Of a stretch of DNA of 64,000 nt, positions 44,200-55,300 are shown piece by piece. Source of the stretch: JBPOFM01 sp051252455. GTDB lineage: Bacteria > Bacteroidota > Bacteroidia > Flavobacteriales > Flavobacteriaceae. Under the pieces are notes generated by a model. The model did no database searches. It had not been told where the DNA came from and saw only the letters and a list, made by a program, of their open reading frames with translations. Location of the stretch: the NCBI GenBank assembly GCA_051252455.1, contig JBPOFM010000003.1, forward strand, positions 186,001 through 250,000, in the 5' to 3' direction. The stretch's first letter is position 1; each line of letters starts with the position of its first letter. Position numbers and translations under genes: made by a program.

Positions 44200-45324
44200 T
44201 TACGAAAACATATCTTTTACTTTTTCAAAAAAAGATTTATCCTCACTATCGGGCTTGGGAACGAAATGGTCGTCATCCTTCATGTTTTCAAAAAATTCCT
44301 TTTGTTCTTTATTCAACGATTTTGGCGTCCATACGTTAACGTGTACTAATAAATCGCCCTTGCCATAACCGTTAATACTTGGAATTCCTTTACCTCTTAA
44401 GCGTAAAATTTTTCCAGATTGTACGCCAGCATCAATTTTGATTCGAACCTTACCAGTCACTGTATCAATTTCTTTAGAAGTTCCAAGAACCGCATCAGGC
44501 AAACTGACATACATATCATAATGAAGATTATCGCCTTCTCTTTTTAGAGTTGCATGTGCTTCTTCGGTAATTGCGACCAATAAATCACCAGCAATCCCAT
44601 TACCAGGTGCATCATTTCCTTTTCCAGAGACTTTCAGCTGCATTCCATCAACGACACCTGCTGGTATCTTAACAGATACTGTTTCGTCTTTTGAAATTAA
44701 GCCTTGAGCATCTGCATCGGCAGGTTTTTTATCAATTGTTTGTCCAGCACCACCACAAGTTGGGCAGGCGGAAGCTGTTTGCATACGGCCCAAAATTGTA
44801 TTGGTTACGCGCATTACCTGACCTTGACCGTTACAAGTCGAACAGGTATTATAGGTTGTGCCTTCCGCTTGAACTTTTCTTTTGACCTTTAATTTCTTTT
44901 CTACGCCGTTAGCAATTTCTTCAAGTGTAAGAGAAATTCGGATTCGTAGATTGCTTCCTTTGACGCGACGTTGACCGCCACCGAAACCTCCTCCGAAACC
45001 AGAGAAACCGCCGCCACCGCCACCGAACGCACCACCAAAAATATCGCCAAACTGACTGAAGATGTCGTCCATGTTCATGCCACCGCCGCCAAATCCGCCG
45101 CCCTCGAACGCTTGGTGACCAAATTGGTCATAGCGTGACTTCTTTTCTGGGTTGCTTAAAATTTCGTAAGCCTCCGCTGCTTTTTTGAACATTGCTTCAG
45201 CTTCCTTATTGTCCGGATTCTTATCTGGATGATATTTTAAAGCCTTCTTTCGATACGCTTTTTTTATCTCTTCTGCAGTTGCATTTTTACTAATGTTGAG
45301 TATGTCGTAATAATCCTCTTTCAT
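44200..45324 (-). CDS. dnaJ: Chaperone DnaJ with shortened zinc-finger domain
   Basis: The protein has 374 residues. It is the Hsp40 co-chaperone that delivers clients to DnaK and stimulates its ATPase. The J domain (1-70) has the HPD motif at 32-34. A Gly/Phe-rich linker spans about 75-115. The cysteine-rich domain has only two of the four CxxCxGxG motifs (CSTCNGQG and CPTCGGAG), so it can bind one zinc, not two. This short form is usual in Flavobacteriaceae as far as I know. The two beta-barrel client domains and dimerisation tail follow. It is cotranscribed with grpE, 48 nt upstream; dnaK is not in the window. Confidence 0.97.
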   Translation of the reverse strand: MKEDYYDILNISKNATAEEIKKAYRKKALKYHPDKNPDNKEAEAMFKKAAEAYEILSNPEKKSRYDQFGHQAFEGGGFGGGGMNMDDIFSQFGDIFGGAFGGGGGGFSGFGGGFGGGQRRVKGSNLRIRISLTLEEIANGVEKKLKVKRKVQAEGTTYNTCSTCNGQGQVMRVTNTILGRMQTASACPTCGGAGQTIDKKPADADAQGLISKDETVSVKIPAGVVDGMQLKVSGKGNDAPGNGIAGDLLVAITEEAHATLKREGDNLHYDMYVSLPDAVLGTSKEIDTVTGKVRIKIDAGVQSGKILRLRGKGIPSINGYGKGDLLVHVNVWTPKSLNKEQKEFFENMKDDDHFVPKPDSEDKSFFEKVKDMFS

Positions 45325-45372
45325 AGAAAATTTCTATTGTGTTGGTTCTTATGGAACCTTGTCATTAAATTT

Positions 45373-45909
45373 TTAATTTCCTGTCACCACTTTTGGGAAA
45401 CGGATAATTTTATCACCTAATTTGTAGCCTTTTTCAACTACATCAATGATTTTACCTTTTAGGTCGTCTGTTGGTGCTGCAATTTGAGTGATAGCTTCAT
45501 GCTCATCGGCATTGAATGTATCACCTGTCGCTATTTCCATTTTTGTCAATCCATTTTTTTCCAAAGTCGACAACAATTTTTGATAAATCAGAAGTACACC
45601 TTTTCTTAAATGCTCTGCTTCCTTATCATCTTCAGTATGCAAAAGAGCTCGTTCGAAATCATCCAAAACTGGCAACATAGAAACCATGACGTCCTGACTT
45701 GCTGTTTTAAACAATTCAATACGCTCCTTGGCTGTACGGCGTTTGTAATTTTCGAACTCGGCAAACAAACGAAGAAATTTATCCTTCTCTTTGCCTAAAT
45801 CTTCTTTTAATTGCTCCTCTTCAGATTGTTCTTCGACCTGTGATGTATGGTCTATATCGAAATCGAAATCCTCGTCTTCACTATTTTTATTTATATCTTC
45901 TTTACTCAT
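45373..45909 (-). CDS. grpE: Nucleotide exchange factor GrpE
   Basis: The 178-residue cytoplasmic protein releases ADP from DnaK. The acidic disordered N-terminus (about 1-35) precedes a long coiled coil (LGKEKDKFLRLFAEFENYKR) and a four-helix and beta-wing head (MVSMLPVLDDFERALLHTED; FNADEHEAI; GYKLGDKIIRFPKVVTGN), all family signatures. It begins the grpE-dnaJ operon. A clear promoter is 37 nt upstream. No CIRCE inverted repeat is present, so HrcA-type control is not evident. Confidence 0.97.
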   Translation of the reverse strand: MSKEDINKNSEDEDFDFDIDHTSQVEEQSEEEQLKEDLGKEKDKFLRLFAEFENYKRRTAKERIELFKTASQDVMVSMLPVLDDFERALLHTEDDKEAEHLRKGVLLIYQKLLSTLEKNGLTKMEIATGDTFNADEHEAITQIAAPTDDLKGKIIDVVEKGYKLGDKIIRFPKVVTGN

Positions 45910-45945
45910 CTTTTCACACGCTTTTATTATCTTTATTCAAGTTGG

Positions 45946-45978
45946 CAAAAGTACTGCCATTAATGATAAAATGTCAAA
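45946..45978 (-). promoter_or_regulatory. Promoter of grpE-dnaJ
   Basis: On the minus strand TTTG (45978-45975), 21 nt, then TACTTTTG (45953-45946): an exact fit to the Bacteroidota consensus TTTG - about 20 nt - TAnnTTTG. The direct repeat TGACATTT TGACATTT overlaps the upstream box and could be a regulator site. Confidence 0.65.
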
Positions 45979-46166
45979 ATGTCACAATTTATTTTAGGCT
46001 TTTGAGCCTTGTGCTTGGTTAGTAATGAAAATGATGACAGCTGGACTATCTATTTTAGATAATGAAATACACAGATGCTCTTCGGAAGAATGCGATTTTA
46101 AAAATAGAATTTATCATCTTGCACATTTAAAAAACATATTTCATCTTTAACCTATAATAGGACAAA

Positions 46167-46529
46167 ATGCAACATAACGGCAAATCCATCAGACCATTTA
46201 TTGGAAGTAAAGACTTTGAGGTATCTAGACATTTTTATAAAGACTTAGGTTTTACAGAACGAGAATTATCTTCTAATATGTCCGTTTTCATGAGTGGGGC
46301 GCTGTCGTTCTACCTTCAAAATGCCTATGTTCAGGATTGGGTGGACAACACTATGGTTTTTATGGAAGTGGATGATGTGGAACAATTTTATAACGACCTT
46401 ATATCTTTAGATTTATCAGCAAGATATCCAAATGTTAGAATAAAACCTATTGTCCATCTCGATTGGGGAAGTGAATGTTTTGTGCAGGATCCTTCTGGAA
46501 TTCTATGGCATTTTGGAGAATTTAAATAG
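46167..46529 (+). CDS. VOC-family (glyoxalase/bleomycin-resistance-like) protein
   Basis: The cytoplasmic protein has 120 residues with two beta-alpha-beta-beta-beta modules. The first begins RPFIGSKDFEVSRHFYKDLGF; the second has VFMEVDDVEQFYNDLISL and ends in FVQDPSGILWHFGEF, a VOC signature with the terminal metal-ligand Glu preserved as HFGE. Relatives include glyoxalases, dioxygenases and drug-binding resistance proteins; the substrate is not predictable. It is a lone gene between the grpE promoter region and the frameshifted small membrane gene. Confidence 0.85.
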   Translation: MQHNGKSIRPFIGSKDFEVSRHFYKDLGFTERELSSNMSVFMSGALSFYLQNAYVQDWVDNTMVFMEVDDVEQFYNDLISLDLSARYPNVRIKPIVHLDWGSECFVQDPSGILWHFGEFK

Positions 46530-46573
46530 CTGGTTAGACTTTTTGGATATTATAGACATTTAATCCTTAAAAA

Positions 46574-46740
46574 ATGAAACCATTTTTTTTTACATTCTTT
46601 TTGTACTCTTATGTTTAGTTCAAATTTTTGATAAAACGGATGACTATTTTTATTTACAAATTGTTATTCTTGGCCTGATGATCGTCTGGGCCGTTTTATT
46701 ACTTTACAGCAAGCATCAAAAAAACAATAAAATCAAATAA
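46574..46740 (+). pseudogene. Small two-helix membrane protein gene, frameshifted at a T9 tract
   Basis: An ATG at 46574 is followed by MKP and a run of nine T (46583-46591), then the frame closes at a TAG (46616). In the frame entered by adding one T, the reading continues to a TAA at 46738 and gives a 55-residue protein: MKPFFFYILFVLLCLVQ, a short charged loop (IFDKTDDYF), and a second helix (LQIVILGLMIVWAVLLLY) with a basic tail. The downstream frame is too membrane-like to be chance. It could be a sequencing error, a phase-variable gene, or one decoded by slippage. Confidence 0.6.
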
Positions 46741-46741
46741 G

Positions 46742-48097
46742 TTAAACGATCAACTCTTTGACCTCATCAAAATCCAATCCTCCATAATTGCCAGAACTCA
46801 TCAATAACAAAGCCTTATGATCAAAATTTTGTGAGAACAGAAACGCTTTAAAATCGTCTGGGTTGGTGTAAATAATCAAATCTTTACGCTCAAAGGCATT
46901 GGCAATTTGTTCGTGCGTAACTTCTTCTAATTTCTTGATTTCTACAGCATGTGGCGAATAAAAAACAACGGCAACATCTGCCGCATCCAAAGCACCTTTG
47001 TATTCTTTTAAGAATTCGGCATTTAAACTACTATAGGTATGTAATTCCAAACAGGCGACCAAGGTTCGGTTTCCGTATTGCTCTTTCACAGCCTTTGTTG
47101 TGGCTTCCACTTTGCTTGGTGAATGCGCAAAGTCTTTATATGCAACGCTGGTTTTGCCTTCAGCTATTTTTTCGAGACGCTTACTTGCGCCTTTGAAAGT
47201 TGAAATGGCTTCGTAGAAACCATCCTCATCAATTCCCATGTGTTGACAAATCCATTTGGCTCCTGCCAGATTATTGAGGTTGTGTTTTCCAAAAACTTCA
47301 ATTGGTAATGGTCCTTCTGGCGTTTCCAGCAAAGTTTGTCCATCTTCTACTGAATATTCTGGTGTATGATATGGTAACTTTCGGATTGTGTTTTCAGAAT
47401 TTTCAACTACACGTTTCACTTCTGGATCTTCTTCATTGTAAGTCATGCTACCACCTTTCACAATGCTATCTACAAAAATGCTGAATTGTTCTACATAGTT
47501 TTCATAAGTAGGGAACACATTGATATGATCCCAAGCGATACCACTCAATAATGCAATATTGGGTTTATATAAATGAAATTTTGGGCGTCTATCAATTGGT
47601 GAACTTAAATATTCGTCACCCTCCAGAACCATAAAATCGTTGTCTTCGGTCAATTTTACCATGACGTCAAAACCTTCCAGTTGAGCGCCTACCATATAAT
47701 CTACATCTCTATCATGGTAATGCATGACATGTAAAATCATTGACGTAATAGTTGTTTTTCCGTGACTTCCGCCAATTACAACTCTAGTTTTGTTCTTTGC
47801 TTGTTCATATAAAAACTCTGGATAACTATAAATCGTCAGACCCAAACTCTGTGCTTTTAGCAATTCAGGGTTATCGGCTTTTGCATGCATGCCCAATACA
47901 ACGGCATCGAGCAACGTGCTAATCTTTTCTGGAAACCAACCGAAGGTAGGTGGCAACAGACCTTTGTTATCCAATCGGGTTTTAGAGGGTTCAAAGATTT
48001 CGTCATCGCTACCTGTCACTTTGTAGCCTTTATTATGAAGTGCTAAAGCAAGGTTGTGCATGGCACTGCCGCCTATAGCTATAAAATGTACGTTCAT
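46742..48097 (-). CDS. mpl: UDP-N-acetylmuramate:L-alanyl-gamma-D-glutamyl-meso-DAP ligase
   Basis: The protein has 451 residues, the usual length. Mpl recycles the murein tripeptide by joining it to UDP-MurNAc in the cytoplasm. The N-terminal Rossmann domain has FIAIGGSAMHNLA (UDP-MurNAc binding). The Mur ligase ATP loop GGSHGKTT is at 109-116. VLEGDEYLSS and the C-terminal domain with YKDFAHSPSKVEAT and ELHTYSSLNAEFL are the Mpl-type signatures, distinct from MurC. The stop is 2 bp from the end of the frameshifted small gene on the other strand. It works with peptidoglycan recycling; no other recycling gene is adjacent. Confidence 0.9.
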   Translation of the reverse strand: MNVHFIAIGGSAMHNLALALHNKGYKVTGSDDEIFEPSKTRLDNKGLLPPTFGWFPEKISTLLDAVVLGMHAKADNPELLKAQSLGLTIYSYPEFLYEQAKNKTRVVIGGSHGKTTITSMILHVMHYHDRDVDYMVGAQLEGFDVMVKLTEDNDFMVLEGDEYLSSPIDRRPKFHLYKPNIALLSGIAWDHINVFPTYENYVEQFSIFVDSIVKGGSMTYNEEDPEVKRVVENSENTIRKLPYHTPEYSVEDGQTLLETPEGPLPIEVFGKHNLNNLAGAKWICQHMGIDEDGFYEAISTFKGASKRLEKIAEGKTSVAYKDFAHSPSKVEATTKAVKEQYGNRTLVACLELHTYSSLNAEFLKEYKGALDAADVAVVFYSPHAVEIKKLEEVTHEQIANAFERKDLIIYTNPDDFKAFLFSQNFDHKALLLMSSGNYGGLDFDEVKELIV

Positions 48098-48208
48098 TGG
48101 AATGTTTTGTAGTGGCTCAAATATATGATTTTGGGTTGGAAATGAGAAGCTGAAAGTAAGAAGAATTTAAAATAACACGGATGATAGTTGACCGATTGCC
48201 TACATAAA

Positions 48209-49183
<975 letters not shown>

Positions 49184-49377
49184 CTAATTATGTACGAAAA
49201 ACACTATAACGTGGTTCTTGCTTATAAGTTTTAAAGTTCAAAGATACGAGTTATCTCATTATATTGGTAACTTCACTCAATCATAAAAGGCGTTGCCTCA
49301 TTGATTGTACTATAAACGAATTTTGGCATTTATATTGCATAAGAATGATGAATCAAACATCAAAAAACCATCAAGCC

Positions 49378-52300
49378 ATGAAATATTATATCTCTTTAGT
49401 AATGATAATTCTCTTTGCAAATTTCTCACAAGCACAGACCAACGATTATGCTGATCTTTGGAAAAAAGTCCAAAAATTTGAAAACGAAGGCTTACCAAAG
49501 TCGGCTTTGGAGGTTGTCAACCAAATTGCGGATCAAGCAAAGAAGGACAAAAATGCGCCGCAACAAATTAAGACATTGATCTATCAAAGTAAATATGCCA
49601 TGTCGCTGGAAGAAGAAGCGCAACTGAAAGTCATGGCAGATTTTAAAGATGCCATTGCCAACAGCGAAGCACCAACCAAAAATGTCTTGCAAAATATGTT
49701 GGCAACGATGTACTGGCAGTATTTTCAACAAAACAGATATCAATTTTACAATCGAACCAATACCTCTTCAGACTCCAAACCCGATGATTTTCAAACTTGG
49801 GATTTACAGACTTTATTTGATGAAATACAACTTCAATTTCAAAACTCTTTAGAAAATAGCGCGTTACTTCAGCAATCGAGACTTGTTGATTATGATGCTA
49901 TTTTATTGAAAGCTAATTTATCAAAACTCTATCGGCCAACGCTTTTTGATTTATTGGCTCACAATGCTTTAGCTTTTTACAAAAGTGACGAATCTAGCAT
50001 CACAAAACCGGCTTATAAGTTTGAAATTGATTCGGAAGCATTTTTAGGTGACGCCGAAACATTCGCAGCATTAAACATCTCATCTAAAGATTCAACGTCT
50101 TTGGATCTCCATGCTTTAAAACTTTATCAAAAGTTAATTGCATTTCATATAAACGATCAAGAGCCTTTTGCGTTAGCAGATGTCGACATTGCACGTCTAA
50201 AATACATCTCTGAAAATGCTATTTTCAGCAATCCCGAAGCAAAACTTTTAGAAACTTTGAAAGCGTCGAGTATTGAGTTGCAATCGCATGAAGTGTCTGC
50301 CTTGTATAACTATGAAATCGCACTAATCTACAATCAGCAAGGTGAAGAGTATAAACCAAAAACCAACGAAGAAAACCGTTGGAAAAAAAAGGAGGCGCTT
50401 GAAATTTGTGACAAGGTCATTCAGAAGTATCCAAATAGCGTTGGTGCACAAAAGTGTGCATCTTTAAAATCGCAAATCCTACAACCTTCATTGCAAATCG
50501 TCACTGAAAACTTGTTGCCAACCCAACAGGATGCATTGATGAAAGTGACTTACGAAAATTTAGAGCAGATTCAATTCAAGATTTATACAATCTCTAGAAA
50601 CCAACTTGAAAAGTTTCAGGACATCTATCGTCAAGATGAACAATTGGCGTTTATCAAAAAATTGGACGTTAAGACACAGTTTCAAAGTGCTCTAAAAAAT
50701 GAATCCGATTATCAAGAGCATGCTTCGGAAATCGTTCTTCCACCTTTGGAAAATGGCAACTATCTAATTTATGCTTCAACACCAGATGCAAACGATACAT
50801 TTTATGCCTTTAAAACGATTCAGGTAAGTACAATTGCTTTAGTCAATACATCGGATGCTTCACGGGAATTGTTTCAAGCCATTGACAGAAAAAATGGAAA
50901 ACCGTTGGTAAATGCAACCGTCAAAATAGCTTATAAAACCAAATATAACGGACCGACCATTAACGATACCAAATCGACGGATAGCGACGGTCAGTTTACT
51001 TTCAACAAAGATGTCAAACGCCTAATTGATTTAGATATTGAAGTTAAACACAGTGGAGAAACAGCTTATTTTGATGATTACTACGTCAATCAATATTACA
51101 AAAACAGTGCAAAAGGCATCGAAAAAAACGCTTTCCTTTTTACTGATAGAAGCATATACAGACCTGGACAAGTCGTCTACTTTAAAGGAATTGCCATGTC
51201 CACCGAAGATGGAAAATCTGAAGTAACTCCCACCTTAAAAAGCAAAGTAGTTTTATACAATGTGAATCGCGAAATCATCAAAGAACTTCAGGTAAAAACG
51301 AATGATTTTGGTTCTGTTGCAGGTGAATTCATCCTTCCAAGTGACGGTTTAACGGGACAATTCTCAATCGAATTTTTTGCGGGAGTAACGGCTTCCACTT
51401 CGTTTTCTGTCGAAGAATATAAGCGTCCAAAGTTTGAAACCAAATTTGACCCCGTCACCGAAACCTTTAAAGTCAATGATTCCGTAAAAGTGAATGGCAC
51501 CGCACTCCCGTATGCTGGCAGTAACATTACAGATGCCAAAGTGGTCTATCGCGTCACTCGAAATGTACAATATCCAAGTTGGTACTTTTGGTATCGTCCT
51601 TGGTATAACAGTGAGCCGCAAGAAATCGCTCATGGCGAAAGCACTACAAACGACAAAGGCGAATTTGAAATCATTTTTAAAGCACTTCCAGACGAAAGCG
51701 TGGACAAAGAAAGTTTACCTACTTTTCAGTATGAAGTGACGGCTGATGTCACTGATATCAATGGCGAAACGCGCAGCGCAACCACCATTGTGAATGTTGG
51801 TTATCATGCGTTAGTAGCAAGTATTACCATCGACAATGAACTTGACAAAACGAAAAAAGACTACAAACTATCGATTGATACCAAAAATCTGAATGGCGAA
51901 TTTGTCCCAGCCACTGGAACCGTAAAAATTTACAAACTCAAAGCTCCCAATCGTGTTTTGAGACCACGTCCATGGAAAGCTCCGGATTATCGTTTGATGA
52001 ATGAAGCCGAATTCAAACAGAAATTTCCTCACCTCGCTTATGATGATGAATCAAATCCTGAAACTTGGGAGAAAGGCGAAATGATTTTGGACGAAACGTT
52101 TGATACGTCTAAATCTAAAGACATTGAATTGGGAAGTATTAAAAAATGGGCTTCTGGTCAGTATATTGTATTGCTTGAAAGTAAAGATAAGTTTGGACAA
52201 AATGTAAAAGCGGAAGCTAAAACCACTTTATATAACGATGATGACAAAACGCTGGCAGACAATCAATTGTTCAGTGTCACGACTGATAGAAACAGTTATG

Positions 52301-55300
52301 GCAGCGGCGAAAACGTGGTTATTACCTTTGGTTCTTCGGCTGAAAACGTCACAGTGACTGTTGATGTTGAGAAAGATCAGAAAGTGGTCAATACCTTTAT
52401 TATTCCATTGAGCAACAACAAAAAAACGATTGCAATTCCTGTAACAAAAGACGATTTGGGTGGATTTGCCATTCATTATAGCTACGCTGTATTCAATTCG
52501 TTTCAATCAGGAACTGAAATCATTGCAGTACCTTACCCAAAAACCGATTTGGAGATTGAAACCACGACCTTCAGAGACAAGCTACAACCTGGAACAGACG
52601 AAAAATGGAGTTTCAAAGTGAAAGGCCCAAAAGGTGATCAGGTGAGTGCCGAACTCTTGGCAAGCATGTATGATATGTCTTTGGATCAATTTCAACCGCA
52701 TCTGTGGTCGTTTGACCCGATTTATAAGCCAACTTACAACAGTTACAGCAGACGAGATGCGCGAAGAAGTTTTGGAAGTGGCAATTTTAGAATGTACAAC
52801 TACTTAACAAGCAATGTGAATTTTCCGTATCAACAATATGACCAATTGGATTGGTTTGGGTTTTATTTTGGGGATGGTGGAAGATCATATGAAAGTCGCA
52901 TAATGTATAAATCTTCAGCTCCTGTGCAAGTTTCAAATATGCTTGTGATGGAAGATTCTAATGAGATGAACATGGTTGCAGAATATTCTCTTGGAGTTTC
53001 GGGAGGAAATATGACAGCTACTGATACAATTAATTCTTCATATACAGAGTATTCTAACAACGAGAAGAAAGAATCGTTCGAAAACGTCCAAGTCCGAAAA
53101 AATCTCCAAGAAACCGCTTTTTTCTTTCCACAATTACAAACTGATGCCGAAGGGCACGTAAGTTTCAATTTCACAACACCAGAAGCATTGACAAAATGGA
53201 AATTACAGTTATTGGCGCATACCAAAACATTGGAAAGTGCCACAACCACATTGGAAGCTGTGACCCAAAAAGAATTGATGGTGATTCCAAATGCCCCACG
53301 TTTCTTGAGACAAGGGGACCAAATTACGATTAGAACAAAAATTGCAAATTTGACTGACAAATCTTTATCAGGACAAGCACGATTGGAATTGACAGATGCA
53401 ATGTCTGGAAAATCAATTGATGCAAAATTGAACAATTCTGATAATGTAAAATCTTTTTCTGTGGACGCTAAAGGAAACACACAAACTTCTTGGAACTTAA
53501 CAATTCCAGATGACGTGAATGCCGTGCAATATAAAATTGTGGCGAAAGCAGGAGGTTTTAGTGATGGAGAACAGAACGCACTTCCTGTATTGACCAATCG
53601 GATGTTGGTGACAGAAACAGTACCAATGTGGATTCGTAGTAATGAAACGAGGACTTTCACTTTAGACAAGCTAAAAACAAACACCTCAACAACGCTTAAA
53701 CACCATAAGCTGACTTTGGAAATCACTTCCAATCCTGCATGGTATGCGGTGCAAGCCTTACCGTATTTGATGGAATATCCGTATGACTGTAACGAGCAAA
53801 CGTTTTCAAGGTACTATGCCAATGCCTTGGCTAGTCACATAGCGAATAGCAATCCAAGAATTCAAGAGGTGTTCAATCAGTGGAAAAATACAGATGCTTT
53901 GTTAAGTAATCTGGAAAAGAATGAAGAGCTAAAAAGTATTCTCATTCAAGAGACGCCTTGGTTACGTGATGCGCAATCGGAAACGGAGCAAAAGAAACGC
54001 ATCGCTTTGTTATTCGACATGAACAAAATGAATAACGAATTAAATTCTGCGAAGCGTAAATTGCAAAACAACCAAATGAACAATGGCGCCTGGCCTTGGT
54101 TTGAAGGTGGACGACCAAATCGTTTCATCACGCAGCACATCATTACTGGTTTTGGGCATTTGAAACAACTGAACGTATCAACTGATGGCGATTCTCAAAT
54201 GATTCAAAACGCCATTTCTTATTTGGATGCCGAATTCGTTCAAGAATACAAAGACATTCGAAAATATAACAAGGATGTGGATTTGTTAAAAGACCATTTG
54301 AGCTACACGCAATTGCATTATCTATATATGCGAAGCTTTTTTCCAGAGATTGAAAAGAGTAAAGAAGTGAAGACCATTACGGAGTATTATCACAGCCAAA
54401 TACAAAAGTATTGGTTATCACGTCCTTTGTATGCGAAAGGTTTGATGGCATTGGTGTCGCATCGTGCGAAAGACCATACGATGGCAACTAAAATCTTAAA
54501 ATCCCTAAAGGAAACAAGTATTACCAATGATGAATTGGGCATGTATTGGAAAGAAAATAAAGCCTCTTGGTTCTGGTATCAAGCACCAATTGAAACGCAA
54601 GCTTTGATGATAGAGGCCTTTGGTGAAATTGATAATGATATCAAAACAATTGACAATTTGAAAATATGGCTGCTAAAAAACAAGCAGACCAATAGTTGGA
54701 GTACCACAAAATCGACTACAGAAGCCGTGTATGCTTTGTTATTGCAAGGAAGCGATTGGTTAAGTGTTACGGATGCTGTTGAAGTTTTGGTAGGTAATCA
54801 AAAAATAGAACCTTCAAAACTTGAAAATGTGAAAGTCGAAGCTGGAACAGGTTATTATAAAACCGCTTGGAACACTCCGGAGATTAGGCCAGAAATGGCA
54901 GACGTGACGCTTACCAAGAAAGGTGACGGCATTGCCTGGGGTGCTTTGTACTGGCAATATTTTGAAGATTTAGATAAAATTACGTCTGCCGAAACACCTC
55001 TTAAATTAAACAAAAAATTGTTCCTGAAAACCAATACGGATAAAGGTGAGCAAATTTCTGCCGTCACTTCTGATACGAAGTTGAAAGTTGGGGATTTAGT
55101 AAGAGTCCGAATTGAATTGCGAAGCGATCGAGATATGGAGTTTATACACATGAAAGATATGCGAGCCGCCGGTTTCGAACCTATAAATGTCATTTCTACT
55201 TACAAATGGCAAGATGGATTGGGATATTATGAAAGCACAAAGGATGCTGCTACCAATTTCTTTTTCGACTATTTGCCAAAAGGTACTTACGTGTTTGAAT

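Noticed and set aside
45909..46020. CIRCE element before grpE
   Set aside because: No TTAGCACTC/GAGTGCTAA pair is present.
52863..53732. 289-residue minus-strand frame inside the alpha-2-macroglobulin gene
   Set aside because: Long antisense frame that mirrors the codon use of the real gene; protein sequence has no recognisable domain.
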